A DNA stretch of 64,000 nt, from assembly GCA_014843695.1 (NCBI GenBank), contig CM026387.1, positions 72,947,749 through 73,011,748 of the forward strand, read 5' to 3'. Under the pieces are notes generated by a model. It saw only the letters and a program-made list of their open reading frames with translations, made no database searches and had not been told where the DNA came from. This document shows positions 33,152-43,763 of this stretch, piece by piece (the stretch's first letter is position 1; each line of letters opens with the position of its first letter). The stretch comes from Archivesica marissinica. Lineage: Eukaryota; Mollusca; Bivalvia; Venerida; Vesicomyidae. Position numbers and translations under genes: made by a program.

Positions 33152-33655
33152 TAATAATCATATAATATTAATATTTTCATATTGTCATGTATACGCTATG
33201 GCGTACACTATGCTAGATATTGACCCAAAAAACAAATCCTTTAATAAACAATAAACACAAATAAACAACAAAAAAGTACTGCCACCACGTGTCTAGAGCT
33301 GCACATGTAATCATGCTATGCAGAGAGAACACACTCACTGAATATATGTTTGACCTTGGTTTGTTTTGGTCGCGAAATTAGGTAACACATTTTTGGGAAG
33401 GGGAAAACGTTACCATAGATACAATCAATCTTGGCATAACTCTCTAGAAGCTCTAGATAGTTACCCATAACATAACTGTGTACATTATTGCCATAAACTG
33501 TTCATTACTTATGGTCGATATGACGATCAATATATAATAATATTATATTGTTCTAAAGATTCAGTGATTAACCATACCTCTTTTCAAACTCACTTTTCTA
33601 TTTCTAAACATCGTAATTGGGTCAATACATATTTTATTTAATAAAACGAAGTGTG
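33152..33655. other. AT-rich unique sequence, nothing recognised
   Basis: No supported feature was found between the two MITE-like elements. Confidence 0.4.
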
Positions 33656-33786
33656 CAGCGTTGGACACTCGCACTCGCCAACTCGCCATGGCGATAACGT
33701 TTTTAGACTGGCGAGAAACTTTTACTACGCACTCGACATCGTGGCGAGATGTCTTCTTTTTTTCTTTTTTTTAATTTTTACACTTT

Positions 33787-33947
33787 ATTATTTTACAACG
33801 ATTGCGAAGCAAGTTTGAACAACTTATATTAATCACTCTCGTTGGCTCGGATGTAAGCGTATATGTGGTCATTCATGTGGGAGGAAACCGGAGTACCCGG
33901 AGAAAACCCACCTGTCCGATCTGGCGACCATCGTACCATCTCACATA
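33787..33947 (-). mobile_element. SINE-B, head-truncated
   Basis: The tail ACAACGATTGCGAAGCAAGT and body CCGGAGTACCCGGAGAAAAC match SINE-B. The tRNA-like head is missing; the sequence breaks at CATCTCACATA and turns back on itself as a palindrome. Confidence 0.8.
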
Positions 33948-33967
33948 GTATGTGAGATGGTACGATG
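33929..33967. repeat. Perfect 39-bp palindrome
   Basis: Two 19-bp arms (left CATCGTACCATCTCACATA) surround a single central G at 33948. The left arm is SINE-B body sequence; the right arm is its exact inverse. Confidence 0.97.
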
Positions 33968-34375
33968 TCTTATTTGATAGCCCTTGGCGAGTTTGTTGAA
34001 GTTCATACTCGCCTGAACCAGGACACACAGTATCGTCGCCATTTTAGGCGCTTTTTCTCATCGAATTAACAAAATATCAAATATTCTGTGCCTCCATTTT
34101 GGTTTCCGGTTATGACGTTAAGCCACCGGACAGAACCACATTCACTGGTCTGTACCATTTATTTTTGGCCGGAACTAATTAAATTGGCCTGTACAATTTC
34201 ATCTTGGCCGGTACCTTTTCTCAAGTACAGGCCAAGTTGGCCGGAACATATTGAAACGAGTGTCCAACACTGAGTGTGGTGGCAATGTTTTTTAGTTGTT
34301 TATTTTCATCAAAGTATTTGCATTGGGTTAATATCTAGCACAATTTAGAAGCCATAGCCCCTTAATACGTTTTAT

Positions 34376-34612
34376 TGCTGTCCGATAGAGCGCAGTGGTT
34401 AGCGCGTTCGCTTCTCACAAATGCAACCGGGTTCGATCCTCGGACCGGGAAGTATGTACGATGGTACGGTTGTCGCAAGATCGGACAGGTGGGTTTTCTC
34501 CGGGTACTCCGATTTCTTCCCACAACTGCATTTACGCTTTCGTCCACCTCAACGAGAGTGATTATTATGAGTTGTTAAAACTTGCTTCGCAATCGTTGTA
34601 AAATATATAAAG
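34376..34612 (+). mobile_element. SINE-B, full length
   Basis: The head is CTGTCCGATAGAGCGCAGTG with B box GGGTTCGATCC. The body contains CAGGTGGGTTTTCTCCGGGT and CAACGAGAGTGATTATTATG. The tail is CTTCGCAATCGTTGTAAAAT. Confidence 0.88.
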
Positions 34613-34720
34613 TTTAAACTTAATACGTTTTATTCCAGATGATTATATATAAATTCATTCCATGTTAAAAGATCTGTAATAAATGTATAAAATAAGACTA
34701 TATGAATATTGATATAATAC

Positions 34721-34858
34721 AGACGGATCTAGGAGACTCTGGATGGGTATCTGTCTGTATCATTGCACTATCCTCCAACATCTAAAATGACTAATCTCTT
34801 CAGGAGGCGTCGCTCATATGGGTAACCGGTAGTGGCGATAAATAAACGTAAAACACAC
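34721..34858 (+). mobile_element. SINE-A, internally deleted copy
   Basis: It begins AGACGGATCT, then jumps to the 3' half: GTCTGTATCATTGCACTATC, then CAGGAGGCGTCGCTCATATG and the CGATAAATAAACGTAAAACA tail. The tRNA-like boxes and the body are missing. Confidence 0.75.
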
Positions 34859-35095
34859 ATTGATATAATACGGTAACATGGTTATTAGTTGCTCTAAATA
34901 CTACAAAACACCAGATAACCGATTTACAGGAACTGTGTTGTACGTATATCGTAGTTGTTAATCATGTCTACTGTTGTAATGGCATGCACTTGTGACATGT
35001 ATATTAGTAAATTAAAGATATATTTCTATTCAAACAGAGTGTCCCCATTTCTAAAACAGTTTCTAACATACAATGAGAGACATCTTTAATTTTCT

Positions 35096-35445
35096 ATTAC
35101 CTCCCTTGGCATATAAAGTCTGATTTATTCCAAAATGTGAATAGGTCCTTTTAGTTAGAATCCTTTGTTTTTACTGTTGTTCCTTAACCAGATGTTGCGG
35201 TATGATAACTGTGATTATATCCAATTCGTGTTAATTATTAACTGAAAAAATTCCTTTAGAAATTAGAATTAGTACCCATTGCATATACTGTATGAGATTT
35301 GTCGAGATATAGTAATTTAAAGCTCATAAGAAGTGATAGAGGAATAAAATTGCTAGAATGTTGTGCAAAGGATACAACGATAAAAACAGAGGAAAACACG
35401 TAACATGACCTATTTACTATTAGAGAGTATTCAGGGGCAGTAACT
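35096..35445. mobile_element. Dispersed repeat R, copy 2
   Basis: The left end is ATTACCTCCCTTGGCATATA and the right end TCAGGGGCAGTAACT. The interior shares TGCGGTATGATAACTGTGAT, GATAAAAACAGAGGAAA and AGAGAGTATTCA with copies 1 and 3. At 350 bp it is the cleanest copy. A minus-strand 79-codon frame within it is not supported. Confidence 0.7.
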
Positions 35446-35617
35446 AGCCGACGTATCAGCTCTCGGCATAACTCCATTTCTACGTAACAAATCATATAAC
35501 AGCAATGAATGTGTGTACATCACGTTTAGCATGTTTTTAGTAATATTTGCTGGCATAAAAAACGGGACATTCGCATACAATGCAATTTCTTTTATTCTTT
35601 AACAGGAATATATCTTT
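35446..35617. other. Unique sequence holding the empty site of MITE T
   Basis: The bases at about 35511-35570 correspond to the two flanks of MITE T at 32105-32128 and 32638-32680 joined together. Confidence 0.5.
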
Positions 35618-35783
35618 AGTTTATACAAATTTATTTTAGCTCGATTGTGAAACAAGTTCTTACAACTTATCACTCTCGAAACCTCATTCCTGATGGAATC
35701 CATCGCCACGAGGGAGAGAGAAGAGGCAACGTGGAATTTAAATGCCTTGCCTAAGGGCACAATCGTAACTGCTTCAGCGGGGC
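35618..35783 (-). mobile_element. SINE-C, head-truncated
   Basis: The tail AGTTTATACAAATTTATTTT, body CATCGCCACGAGGGAGAGAG and AATGCCTTGCCTAAGGGCAC match SINE-C. The copy stops inside the head at CAGCGGGGCT. Confidence 0.82.
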
Positions 35784-37107
35784 TTATATATCTTTAACGC
35801 CAACTATTGGCATTAACCATAAGCTCGTCAATTCTGCTTTGAATACCTTGCATGCATGTGTACATACTGTTGGTGTATGTTTGTGTTTTGAACATTTTCC
35901 AATGCCCGATCAAATTCAAATATATTATCTATCTGTTATCCATTTAATTGTTTGTCAATTTATTTCCCGTTGTTCGTTGCAGATATCGCCAATCACCCTG
36001 TTGTCATTCCCCCACCTGTTTTCGAACCTTTCTTTGTTTTTAATAAGCGATTTGGTTTACATCCAGAAATCGAATAACATCACCACTGTTAGTAACCGTT
36101 GCTTGGTTTATGTGGTACAGGCTAGAACTGTCAAACAGAAAAATGCGCATATACAGAGAGTGACATTTTATTTTGATTTAGTTTATTCATCAATCTCATT
36201 TATGTATACCCCCTTAAGCAGAGGTCAATATAAAGACATATGTTTTTGTTTTGCAACAGTAGAACCCACATTGTTTGCTTAGCAAGTTCACGTGAAGTTC
36301 TTTGAAAATGCTGGAAACCACATCTCGTTTACAGTAAATTTGATTGATCCGAAAACAGGTGTTTGTTTATGAGGTCATAATGAATTAACATACTACTGAA
36401 ATTGTAGCTTTATTTGTTTAAAAACGTTATGCAATCTGGGTAAAGTCCAGAGTAAAATTCAAGAATAATCACTAGTCCTATAAATAAGACCTCTACATAA
36501 AAAATAATTCTGTTATTTCGAGGTCTTATCGTTAAAGCTCATTTTCGCATAGCACTTACAAATCCGCCCTGATCCGATGGCGGGATTTATGACCAATATG
36601 TTGAAGCTTTTCGGACATGAACGGTTATAAATGTGTACATTGGTGTTAAGAATAATCCTAAATATAGATATTAAGAACGTTAAAAATATATTGTATTACC
36701 GTTGTGCATGTCATTTAGCTGTTTGAAGTAGACAGGTGAAATTCTCCCATTTTTTCTGCACAGTCTTCACAAAAGAAATCGAATGATTAGTATTTCATAC
36801 GTATGAACAATGGATATTAAACGAAATCTTATTTGGTTCACCGTAATGGCACGGAGATAAACATGTTCGTCTATTTCGAGTTCTAGTTTTGTTTTTCGCA
36901 ATAATGAAATATTCAAAATGGCCGATTTCGAATGGCGAAACTCTGCCATGAAATTTAAACGTTGATTTCATGTATAATATTGTGTCAAGAGACGTTATAG
37001 ACTGCATAATTCAAACAACGGTATGTGTGTTGTTGATCTTGTTAACAATTTTAATTTATAAACACGGCTACGCGTTAAAATAAGCTACGCGTAATTGAGG
37101 TTTAGCG
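35784..37107. other. AT-rich unique sequence, no supported gene
   Basis: A 147-codon plus frame (35839-36282) has no domain or starting context. A short hairpin (AATAAGACCTC with GAGGTCTTAT) lies near 36485-36530. Nothing else is recognised. Confidence 0.4.
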
Positions 37108-37161
37108 TTTAGACTTTGAAAAATGCCTGGATAGTAAAATGTCACATTTTTCAAGTCTAAA
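37108..37161. repeat. 17-bp inverted repeat hairpin
   Basis: The left arm TTTAGACTTTGAAAAATG pairs with the right arm CATTTTTCAAGTCTAAA with one bulge; the loop is about 19 bp. Confidence 0.7.
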
Positions 37162-37790
37162 TATTTGGACTAGAATAACCACTTGACGTAGACTAGTAAT
37201 ATAATTTCATCTGCTGTAAAAGAGAATGACAAGTTATTCACCAACAAACCTTAGATGACCGAAAACCGGTAAATCCATGATATGTATTTACAGAATACGT
37301 GCGAATCTGTCCAGTTTGGTGAACTAATCCAATGACGAAACTGAAATAATGGCGTAATTGTATGTAAGGGAGACAACCATTACAAACACAAAAGTAGTTT
37401 TTATAGAAAGCTGCTCTTGAATGAGAAACAGTAGGAAGCGGGTCTGGTACGGGCACGGGTTGGGCGAGACTGTGCGCAAGCGATGTCGAGCTCGAACCGT
37501 CCGCACAACCATCCCGTTGACTGCCTCAGCGTGCCGCGTGTCGTCTCTCGGAAATCGCATTGGCTTCGTCCGGCGACTAACAGCCGACTTATAACTGGTA
37601 CATCTGTTCTGGCTGGTAGAGCTTGATATATGTTAGACCGCACGTGTTGGTGCGGCGCATGGCTGTCCAGGGTAAAACACGACAACTTGGATTTAAGCCT
37701 TCATGTCAGTGAATAAGTTCCAATCTATGAATAGTCAGTGTTAATCTATCATTAATGAGCAATGTTGCTGGGCTTTTCCCATTACCTCCA
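37162..37790. other. Unique sequence, nothing recognised
   Basis: The GC content is higher around 37430-37680 and several minus-strand frames are open, but none has a domain, paralogue or splice support. Confidence 0.4.
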
Positions 37791-38120
37791 TTGGGAAATA
37801 ATTCCGATTTATCCTGAAATGTTATTGGTCTGTTTAATTTGGAATCCTTTGTTGTTACTATGGCTTGCTAACCATATGATGCGGTATGATAAATGTGATT
37901 GTATTCAAAACATGTTAATTAATTGATAACATTTTTTTTACATTATAGTATCCATTGGATATACCATACAGGTCATATATCGAGATTTAATGATTTAATC
38001 ATTATAAGATCAGAAAACGGATGGAAATTATGTGGTGTAAAGAAAACCACGATGAAAACAGAGGAAACCAATTAATAAACCCTATCCTTCTGTTCAATAT
38101 TCAGGATCCGAGGCAATAAC
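37791..38120. mobile_element. Dispersed repeat R, copy 3
   Basis: The left end is ATTACCTCCATTGGG. The interior has TGATGCGGTATGATAAATGT and GATGAAAACAGAGGAAACCA. The right end, CAGGATCCGAGGCAATAAC, is also the first part of the 26-bp satellite that follows. Confidence 0.7.
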
Positions 38121-40168
38121 TGATCAATATCTCCCACTGCAATAACTAACCAATATCTCGCACTGCAATAACTGACCAATATCTCCCACTGTAATAACTG
38201 ACCAATATCTCCCACTGCAATAACTGACCAATATCTCCCACTGCAATAACTGACCAATATCTCGCTCTGCAATAACTGACCAATATCTCCCACTGCAATA
38301 ACTGACCAATATCTCCCACTGCAATAACTGACCAATATCTCGCTCTGCAATAACTGACCAATATCTCGCACTGCAATAACTGACCAATATCTCCCACTGC
38401 AATAACTGACCAATATCTCGCACTGCAATAACTGACCAATATCTCCCAGTGCAATAACTGACCAATATCTCCCACTGCAATAACTGACCAATATCTCCCA
38501 CTGCAATAACTGATCAATATCTCCCACTGCAATAACTGACCAATATCTCCCACTGCAATAACTGACCAATATCTCCCACTGCAATAACTGACCAATATCT
38601 CCCACTGCAATAACTGACCAATATCTACCACTGCAATAACTGACCAATATCTCCCACTGCAATAACTGACCAATATCTCTCACTGCAATAACTGACTAAT
38701 ATCTACCACTGCAATAACTGACCAATATCTCCCACTGCAATAACTGACCAATATCTCCCACTGCAATAACTGACCGATATCTCCCACTGCAATAACTGAC
38801 CAATATCTCCCACTGCAATAACTGACCAATATCTCCCACTGCAATAACTGACCAATATCTCCAACCGCAATAACTGACCAATATCTCCCACTGCAATAAC
38901 TGACCAATATCTCTCACTGCAATAACTGACCAATATCTCGCACTGCAATAACTGACCAATATCTCGCACTGCAATAACTGACCAATATCTCCCACTGCAA
39001 TAACTGACCAATATCTCGCACTGCAATAACTGACCAATATCTCCCACTGCAATAACTGACCAATATCTCCCACTGCAATAACTGACCGATATCTCCCACT
39101 GCAATAACGGACCAATATCTACCACTGCAATAACTGACCAATATCTCCCACTGCAATAACTGACCAATAACTCCCACTGCAATAACTGACCAATATCTAC
39201 CACTGCAATAACTGACCAATATCTCCCACTGCAATAACTGACCAATATCTCCCACTGCAATAACTGATCAATATCTCCCACTGCAATAACTGACCAATAT
39301 CTCCCTCTGCAATAACTGACCAATATCTCCCACTGCAATAACTGACCAATATCTCCCACTGCAATAACTGACCAATATCTCCCACTGCAATAACTGACCA
39401 ATATCTCCCACTGCAATAACTGACCAATATCTCCCACTGCAATAACTGACCAATATCTCCCACTGCAATAACTGACCAATATCTCCCACTGCAATAACTG
39501 ACCAATATCTCCCACTGCAATAACTGACCAATATCTCTCACTGCAATAACTGACTAATATCTACCACTGCAATAACTGACCAATATCTCTCACTGCAATA
39601 ACTGACCAATATCTCCCACTGCAATAACTGACCAATATCTCCCACTGCAGTAACTGACCAATATCTCCCACTGCAATAACTGACCAATATCTCTCACTGC
39701 AATAACTGACTAATATCTACCACTGCAATAACTGACCAATATCTCTCACTGCAATAACTGACCAATATCTCCCACTGCAATAACTGACCAATATCTCCCA
39801 CTGCAATAACTGACCAATATCTCCCACTGCAATAACTGACCAATATCTACCACTGCAATAACTGACCAATATCTACCACTGCAATAACTGACCAATATCT
39901 ACCACTGCAATAACTGACCAATATCTACCACTGCAATAACTGACCAATATCTACCACTGCAATAACTGACCAATATCTCCCACTGCAATAACTGACCAAT
40001 ATCTCCCACTGCAATAACTAACCAATATCTCGCACTGCAATATCTGACCAATATCTCCCTCTGCAATATCTGACCAATATCTCGCACTGTAATAACTGAC
40101 CAATATCTCCCACTGCAATAACTGACCAATATCTCCCACTGCAATAACTGACCAATATCTCTCAGTAT
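38112..40168. repeat. Satellite 5: 26-bp unit, about 79 copies
   Basis: The unit reads CAATAACTGACCAATATCTC then CCACTG. The rare variant with TGACTAAT lies at 38693, 39551 and 39707, which are 33 and 6 units apart, showing block duplication. Other variants are CGCACTG, TACCACTG and CTCACTG. Three units (78 bp) give an open frame, so the minus-strand frames of 90-270 codons are artefacts. Confidence 0.97.
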
Positions 40169-40324
40169 GCGGGATTAGCCAAAATACAACACAACATGCG
40201 CAGAAAAACAAAATTACGTACATTATAGAACAAAACGAAAACCTTTATTTATGTTTTGTATACATCATTAAGTATATACTGACTACATTATAATTAATTA
40301 CAATGACGCATACGTACACAATGA

Positions 40325-40862
40325 ACGAGGGCGTTCAATACAATACTCAATAGATATAAGATGCATAGCAATGTACATTGCTATGCGCAACCAATCAACA
40401 ATAGCGCACCAGCGTGCATGTTGAACGTGAACGATGTAGCTCAATACAATAGGTATAAGATATATAGCAATGTACATTGCTATACGCAATAATTCAACAA
40501 TAGCGCACCAGAGTGCATGTTGAACGATGTAGCTCAATACAATAGGTATAAGATATATAGCAATGTGCATTGCTATGCGCAACCAATCAACAATAGCGCA
40601 CCAGCGTGCATGTTGAACGTGAACGAGGTAGCTCAATACACTAGATATAATATCTACAACAATGTACTTTGCTATGCGCAATAAAATCAACAATAGCGCA
40701 CCAGCGTGCATGTTGAACGTGAACGAGGTAGCTCAATACACTAGATATAATATCTATAACAATGTACTTTGCTATGCACAATAAAATCAACAATAGCGCA
40801 CAAGCATGCATGTTGAACGAGGTAGCTCAATACACTAGATAGAAGATATAGCAATGAACATC
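40325..40862. repeat. Tandem repeat of about 90-105 bp with palindromic core
   Basis: About 5.5 units each contain CAACAATAGCGCACCAG, GTGCATGTTGAACG and GTAGCTCAATACA. The first units hold the perfect palindrome ATAGCAATGTACATTGCTAT (for example 40365-40384). Later ones have the decayed form ACAATGTACTTTGCTAT. Unit length varies by optional GTGAAC-type insertions. Confidence 0.88.
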
Positions 40863-41040
40863 AATATCGGCATTAACACACTGTCATGACGCCATACGTG
40901 CTCTACTTCATGTTTATTAGTGTTCTCAATGGGCCAGATTATTATATCAAATCATATACATAAGTGAACGAAATTATCAATTTTATGTAGTAAGATCTTG
41001 TCATATAAATGGGTGATTTAAGTAAGATATAAGCCTCAAA

Positions 41041-41061
41041 CTGAGAACAACAGTATCCCAG
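41041..41061. repeat. Isolated partial monomer of the 34-bp satellite, with left LINE target duplication
   Basis: GAGAACAACAGTATCCCAG matches the unit of the satellite at 43764-45910. Its last ten bases, AGTATCCCAG (41052-41061), are repeated exactly after the LINE A-rich tail at 43764-43773. Confidence 0.85.
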
Positions 41062-43392
41062 CTGACTGCAGAATTTTTCAAGATATTCTGGAATGATCTT
41101 AAGCAATATTACATAAACTCAATTAACTTTTCATATGTAAACCTACAACTTACAGAACTTCAAAAACAAGGAATAATTACAATGTTGCCAAAAGGAAATA
41201 AAGATACAAAATACATAGAAAACTGGAGACCAATTAGTTTATTGAACATCGATTACAAAATTGCTACCAAAGTTATTGCAAACCGAATTAAAAAAGTACT
41301 TCCAAAAATTATTCATCAATCTCAAACAGGATTTGTGAAAGGCCGCTATATAGGTGAAAATATTCGTCTAATTATAGAACTTCTTGAACAATTAGAGAAT
41401 AAACCGGACGAATCAATATTATTCTTCTCAGATTTTGAAAAAGCCTTTGATAGCTTAAATCATAACTTCTTATTCGACACTCTAAAACACTTTAACTTTG
41501 ATGACACTTTAATACAATGGATCAAACTTTTTTACGAGGATGCTAAGAGCTGTGTCATTAGTAATGGCCATATGTCCAATTTTTTCAGCATTAAAAAGGG
41601 CGTACGTCAAGGATGTCCTTTATCGCCGTATTTATTCATTATATGCATCGAATTATTGTCTAACTGTATTACTAATAATAAGGATGTAAAAGGTATAAAG
41701 ATTAATAACTTGGAAATAAAAAATATTCTTTTTGCAGACGATGCTACCTTTGTTACGGATGGCTCGAGAAAATCATTTGAAACACTTATACACATTCTGG
41801 ACAATTACAGCTATATTTCTGGTCTAAAATTAAACAATAAAAAATGCACAGCTCTAAGAGCTGGTTCATTAAAAGAAACAGACATACAATTTCTAAAAGG
41901 TAAAAAGTTCACCTGGACATCAGAAAGTGCACATTCTTTAGGAATAACATTTTATACAGAAACACGATATTGTTACACAAAAAACATAGAATCGAAAATC
42001 AGGGATTTTGAAAACTGTTTGAAGCAATGGCATCATCGTAAACTAACGTTACTGGGAAAGGTCACTGTAATTAAATCGTTTGCACTCCCAAAATTAATCT
42101 ACCCTATGTCAATGTTGCCAAATTTACACAAGTCTGAAATTAAACATATAGAAAAAGTAACACACACATTCCTTTGGGACGGAAAACCGGATAAGATTAA
42201 AAGAGAAACACTCAAACAAGACTACTGTAAAGGGGGACTTAAAATGATCGATTTTGAAAAGTTTATGCACGCCACAAAAGGCAGTTGGGTACAACGTTTA
42301 TTAGAAACTAATAACAGATCGTTTATAAAGCAGATATACAGTTCACAACTACTGTCTTTCGGGGGAAATTTAATCTTTGAATGTAATATAAATGAAAATG
42401 ATGTCAAAAATAAACTTAAAGGGAAACCGTTTTTGACAGATATCATACTGTCATGGAATAAGATAAAACTTGTAAGCAACCAAGCAAACACGAACAAAGA
42501 AATATTATGGAATAATCGTTTAATTCAAAATAATAATAACACATTTTACTATAAAACATGGTACAACAAGGGAATTAAATACCTAGAACACTTATATGAT
42601 TTCAGAAAAAATACATTCTACTCGTTTACGGACCTAACAAACATATATGATATACATATAAATGATTTTCTTAAATATAATTCACTAATAGCAAGCATAC
42701 CTAACCATTTCAAAATTAAAATATCTCTGGAACAAGTATACATCGAACCTCAACATGCAAGAACACTAAATGAATTCATAAACAAACTGAGAGTAAACAA
42801 ATACCTATATCAGTTCCAATTGAAACATGAGGCAACTAGTCCAGTAACATCGCATAGTAAATGGGAAACAGTCATATCAAACAGTACATTTAATTGGACA
42901 ACTATTTACAGCAACACATTTACATCTACTATTGACACAAAACTTAGGAACTTTCAGTTCAAATTTCTACATAGAGCGATTCCAACAAACAAATTATTAA
43001 TGAAACAACATATAGTAAATTGCAATCTATGTGACTTTTGTTCTATGTATACCGAAAGCATAGAGCATTTGTTTTGGGAGTGCTTGCCAATCCAAACATT
43101 TTGGAATGATTTGTGTAACTATTTCAAGCAACAAGGATTTGATTTCTGTATAAATTATGAATTAGTTTGTTTCTTACACACAGACAAGACAAATCACGCT
43201 GATGCCAAAAACTTTATATTGCTCTTAGCAAAGTATTATATCTTCATAAATAAGTTTAGAAAAACGTTACCAAATTTACCAGTCTTTAAAAATTACTTAA
43301 AGAGTAGAATAAACATAGAACAACATATCGCCTTTACAGGGGATAAAATAGAAAAACATAATAAAAAATGGAAAAATATACCCCTAACATAA
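41062..43392 (+). pseudogene. LINE ORF2 fragment: reverse transcriptase and C-terminal zinc knuckle
   Basis: ORF2 proteins copy LINE RNA into DNA at nicked target sites. The frame is open without lesions from the junction (LTAEFFKIFWNDLKQ) through 776 codons; the first Met is at 41182. Counting from that Met: NWRPISLLN at 14-22, QTGFVKGRYI at 48-57, SDFEKAFD at 83-90 (first catalytic Asp), GVRQGCPLSP at 140-149 and FADD at 184-187 (catalytic Asp pair). GLKLNNKKC and SLGITF follow. The C-terminus has CNLCDFC (614-620) with EHLFWEC (628-634), the cysteine/histidine motif typical of L1/Tx1-clade elements. The apurinic endonuclease domain is missing, so the copy cannot move by itself. The lack of stops or frameshifts indicates a young insertion. 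Confidence 0.92.
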
Positions 43393-43763
43393 CTGACAAA
43401 TACCAAAAATGATAACACACAAACAGTGAGTGAAAAAAAGATGCCTCCTGTCCAACATGCATATTTATTCCTTAAAAAATATATACAGCTACGTCCAATA
43501 TTTCTGTACTTGCTGGGTTTGAATGCGTGCGTGGGTGTTGGTTGTGTGAGTGAATGGGGGATGTAAGTGTGAATACGAGGCTATGTATGTGAGGGAGAAA
43601 GAGAGAATGATAGATTTAAATAATTTTGTAACTTGACCACATTTGATAAATATGTACACATTTGCAAATAATTTCTGTTATTATCAAACTGTTAAATGTA
43701 TAATTTTGTGAAATGTGTTTAAATAACAAAATAAATATATTCAATAATAAAAAAAATAAAAAA
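41062..43763 (+). mobile_element. 5'-truncated L1/Tx1-like LINE insertion
   Basis: The 2.7-kb insert has flanking AGTATCCCAG duplications, an A-rich 3' end (AATAAAAAAAATAAAAAAA type) and an open reading frame that enters directly from the 5' junction. All are hallmarks of target-primed reverse transcription with 5' truncation. The endonuclease part of the reading frame and any first open frame are absent. Confidence 0.9.

Larger units (their letters stand above)
33656..34272. mobile_element. TIR element carrying a nested truncated SINE-B
   Basis: The ends CAGCGTTGGACACTCG and CGAGTGTCCAACACTG form a 16-bp inverted repeat with one mismatch. AGTGTG flanks both sides directly. CAG...CTG ends suggest hAT, but only six of the expected eight duplicated bases match. 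The interior has repeated TTGGCCGG words and several CTCGCC/GGCGAG words. A minus-strand SINE-B lies at 33787-33947. Confidence 0.6.

Noticed and set aside
35839..36282. A 147-codon plus-strand frame
   Set aside because: Hydrophobic low-information translation without domain, signal or splice support.
38072..40223. Several minus-strand frames of 75-270 codons
   Set aside because: Three 26-bp units make 78 bp, so all frames stay open. There is no start context or non-repeat domain.
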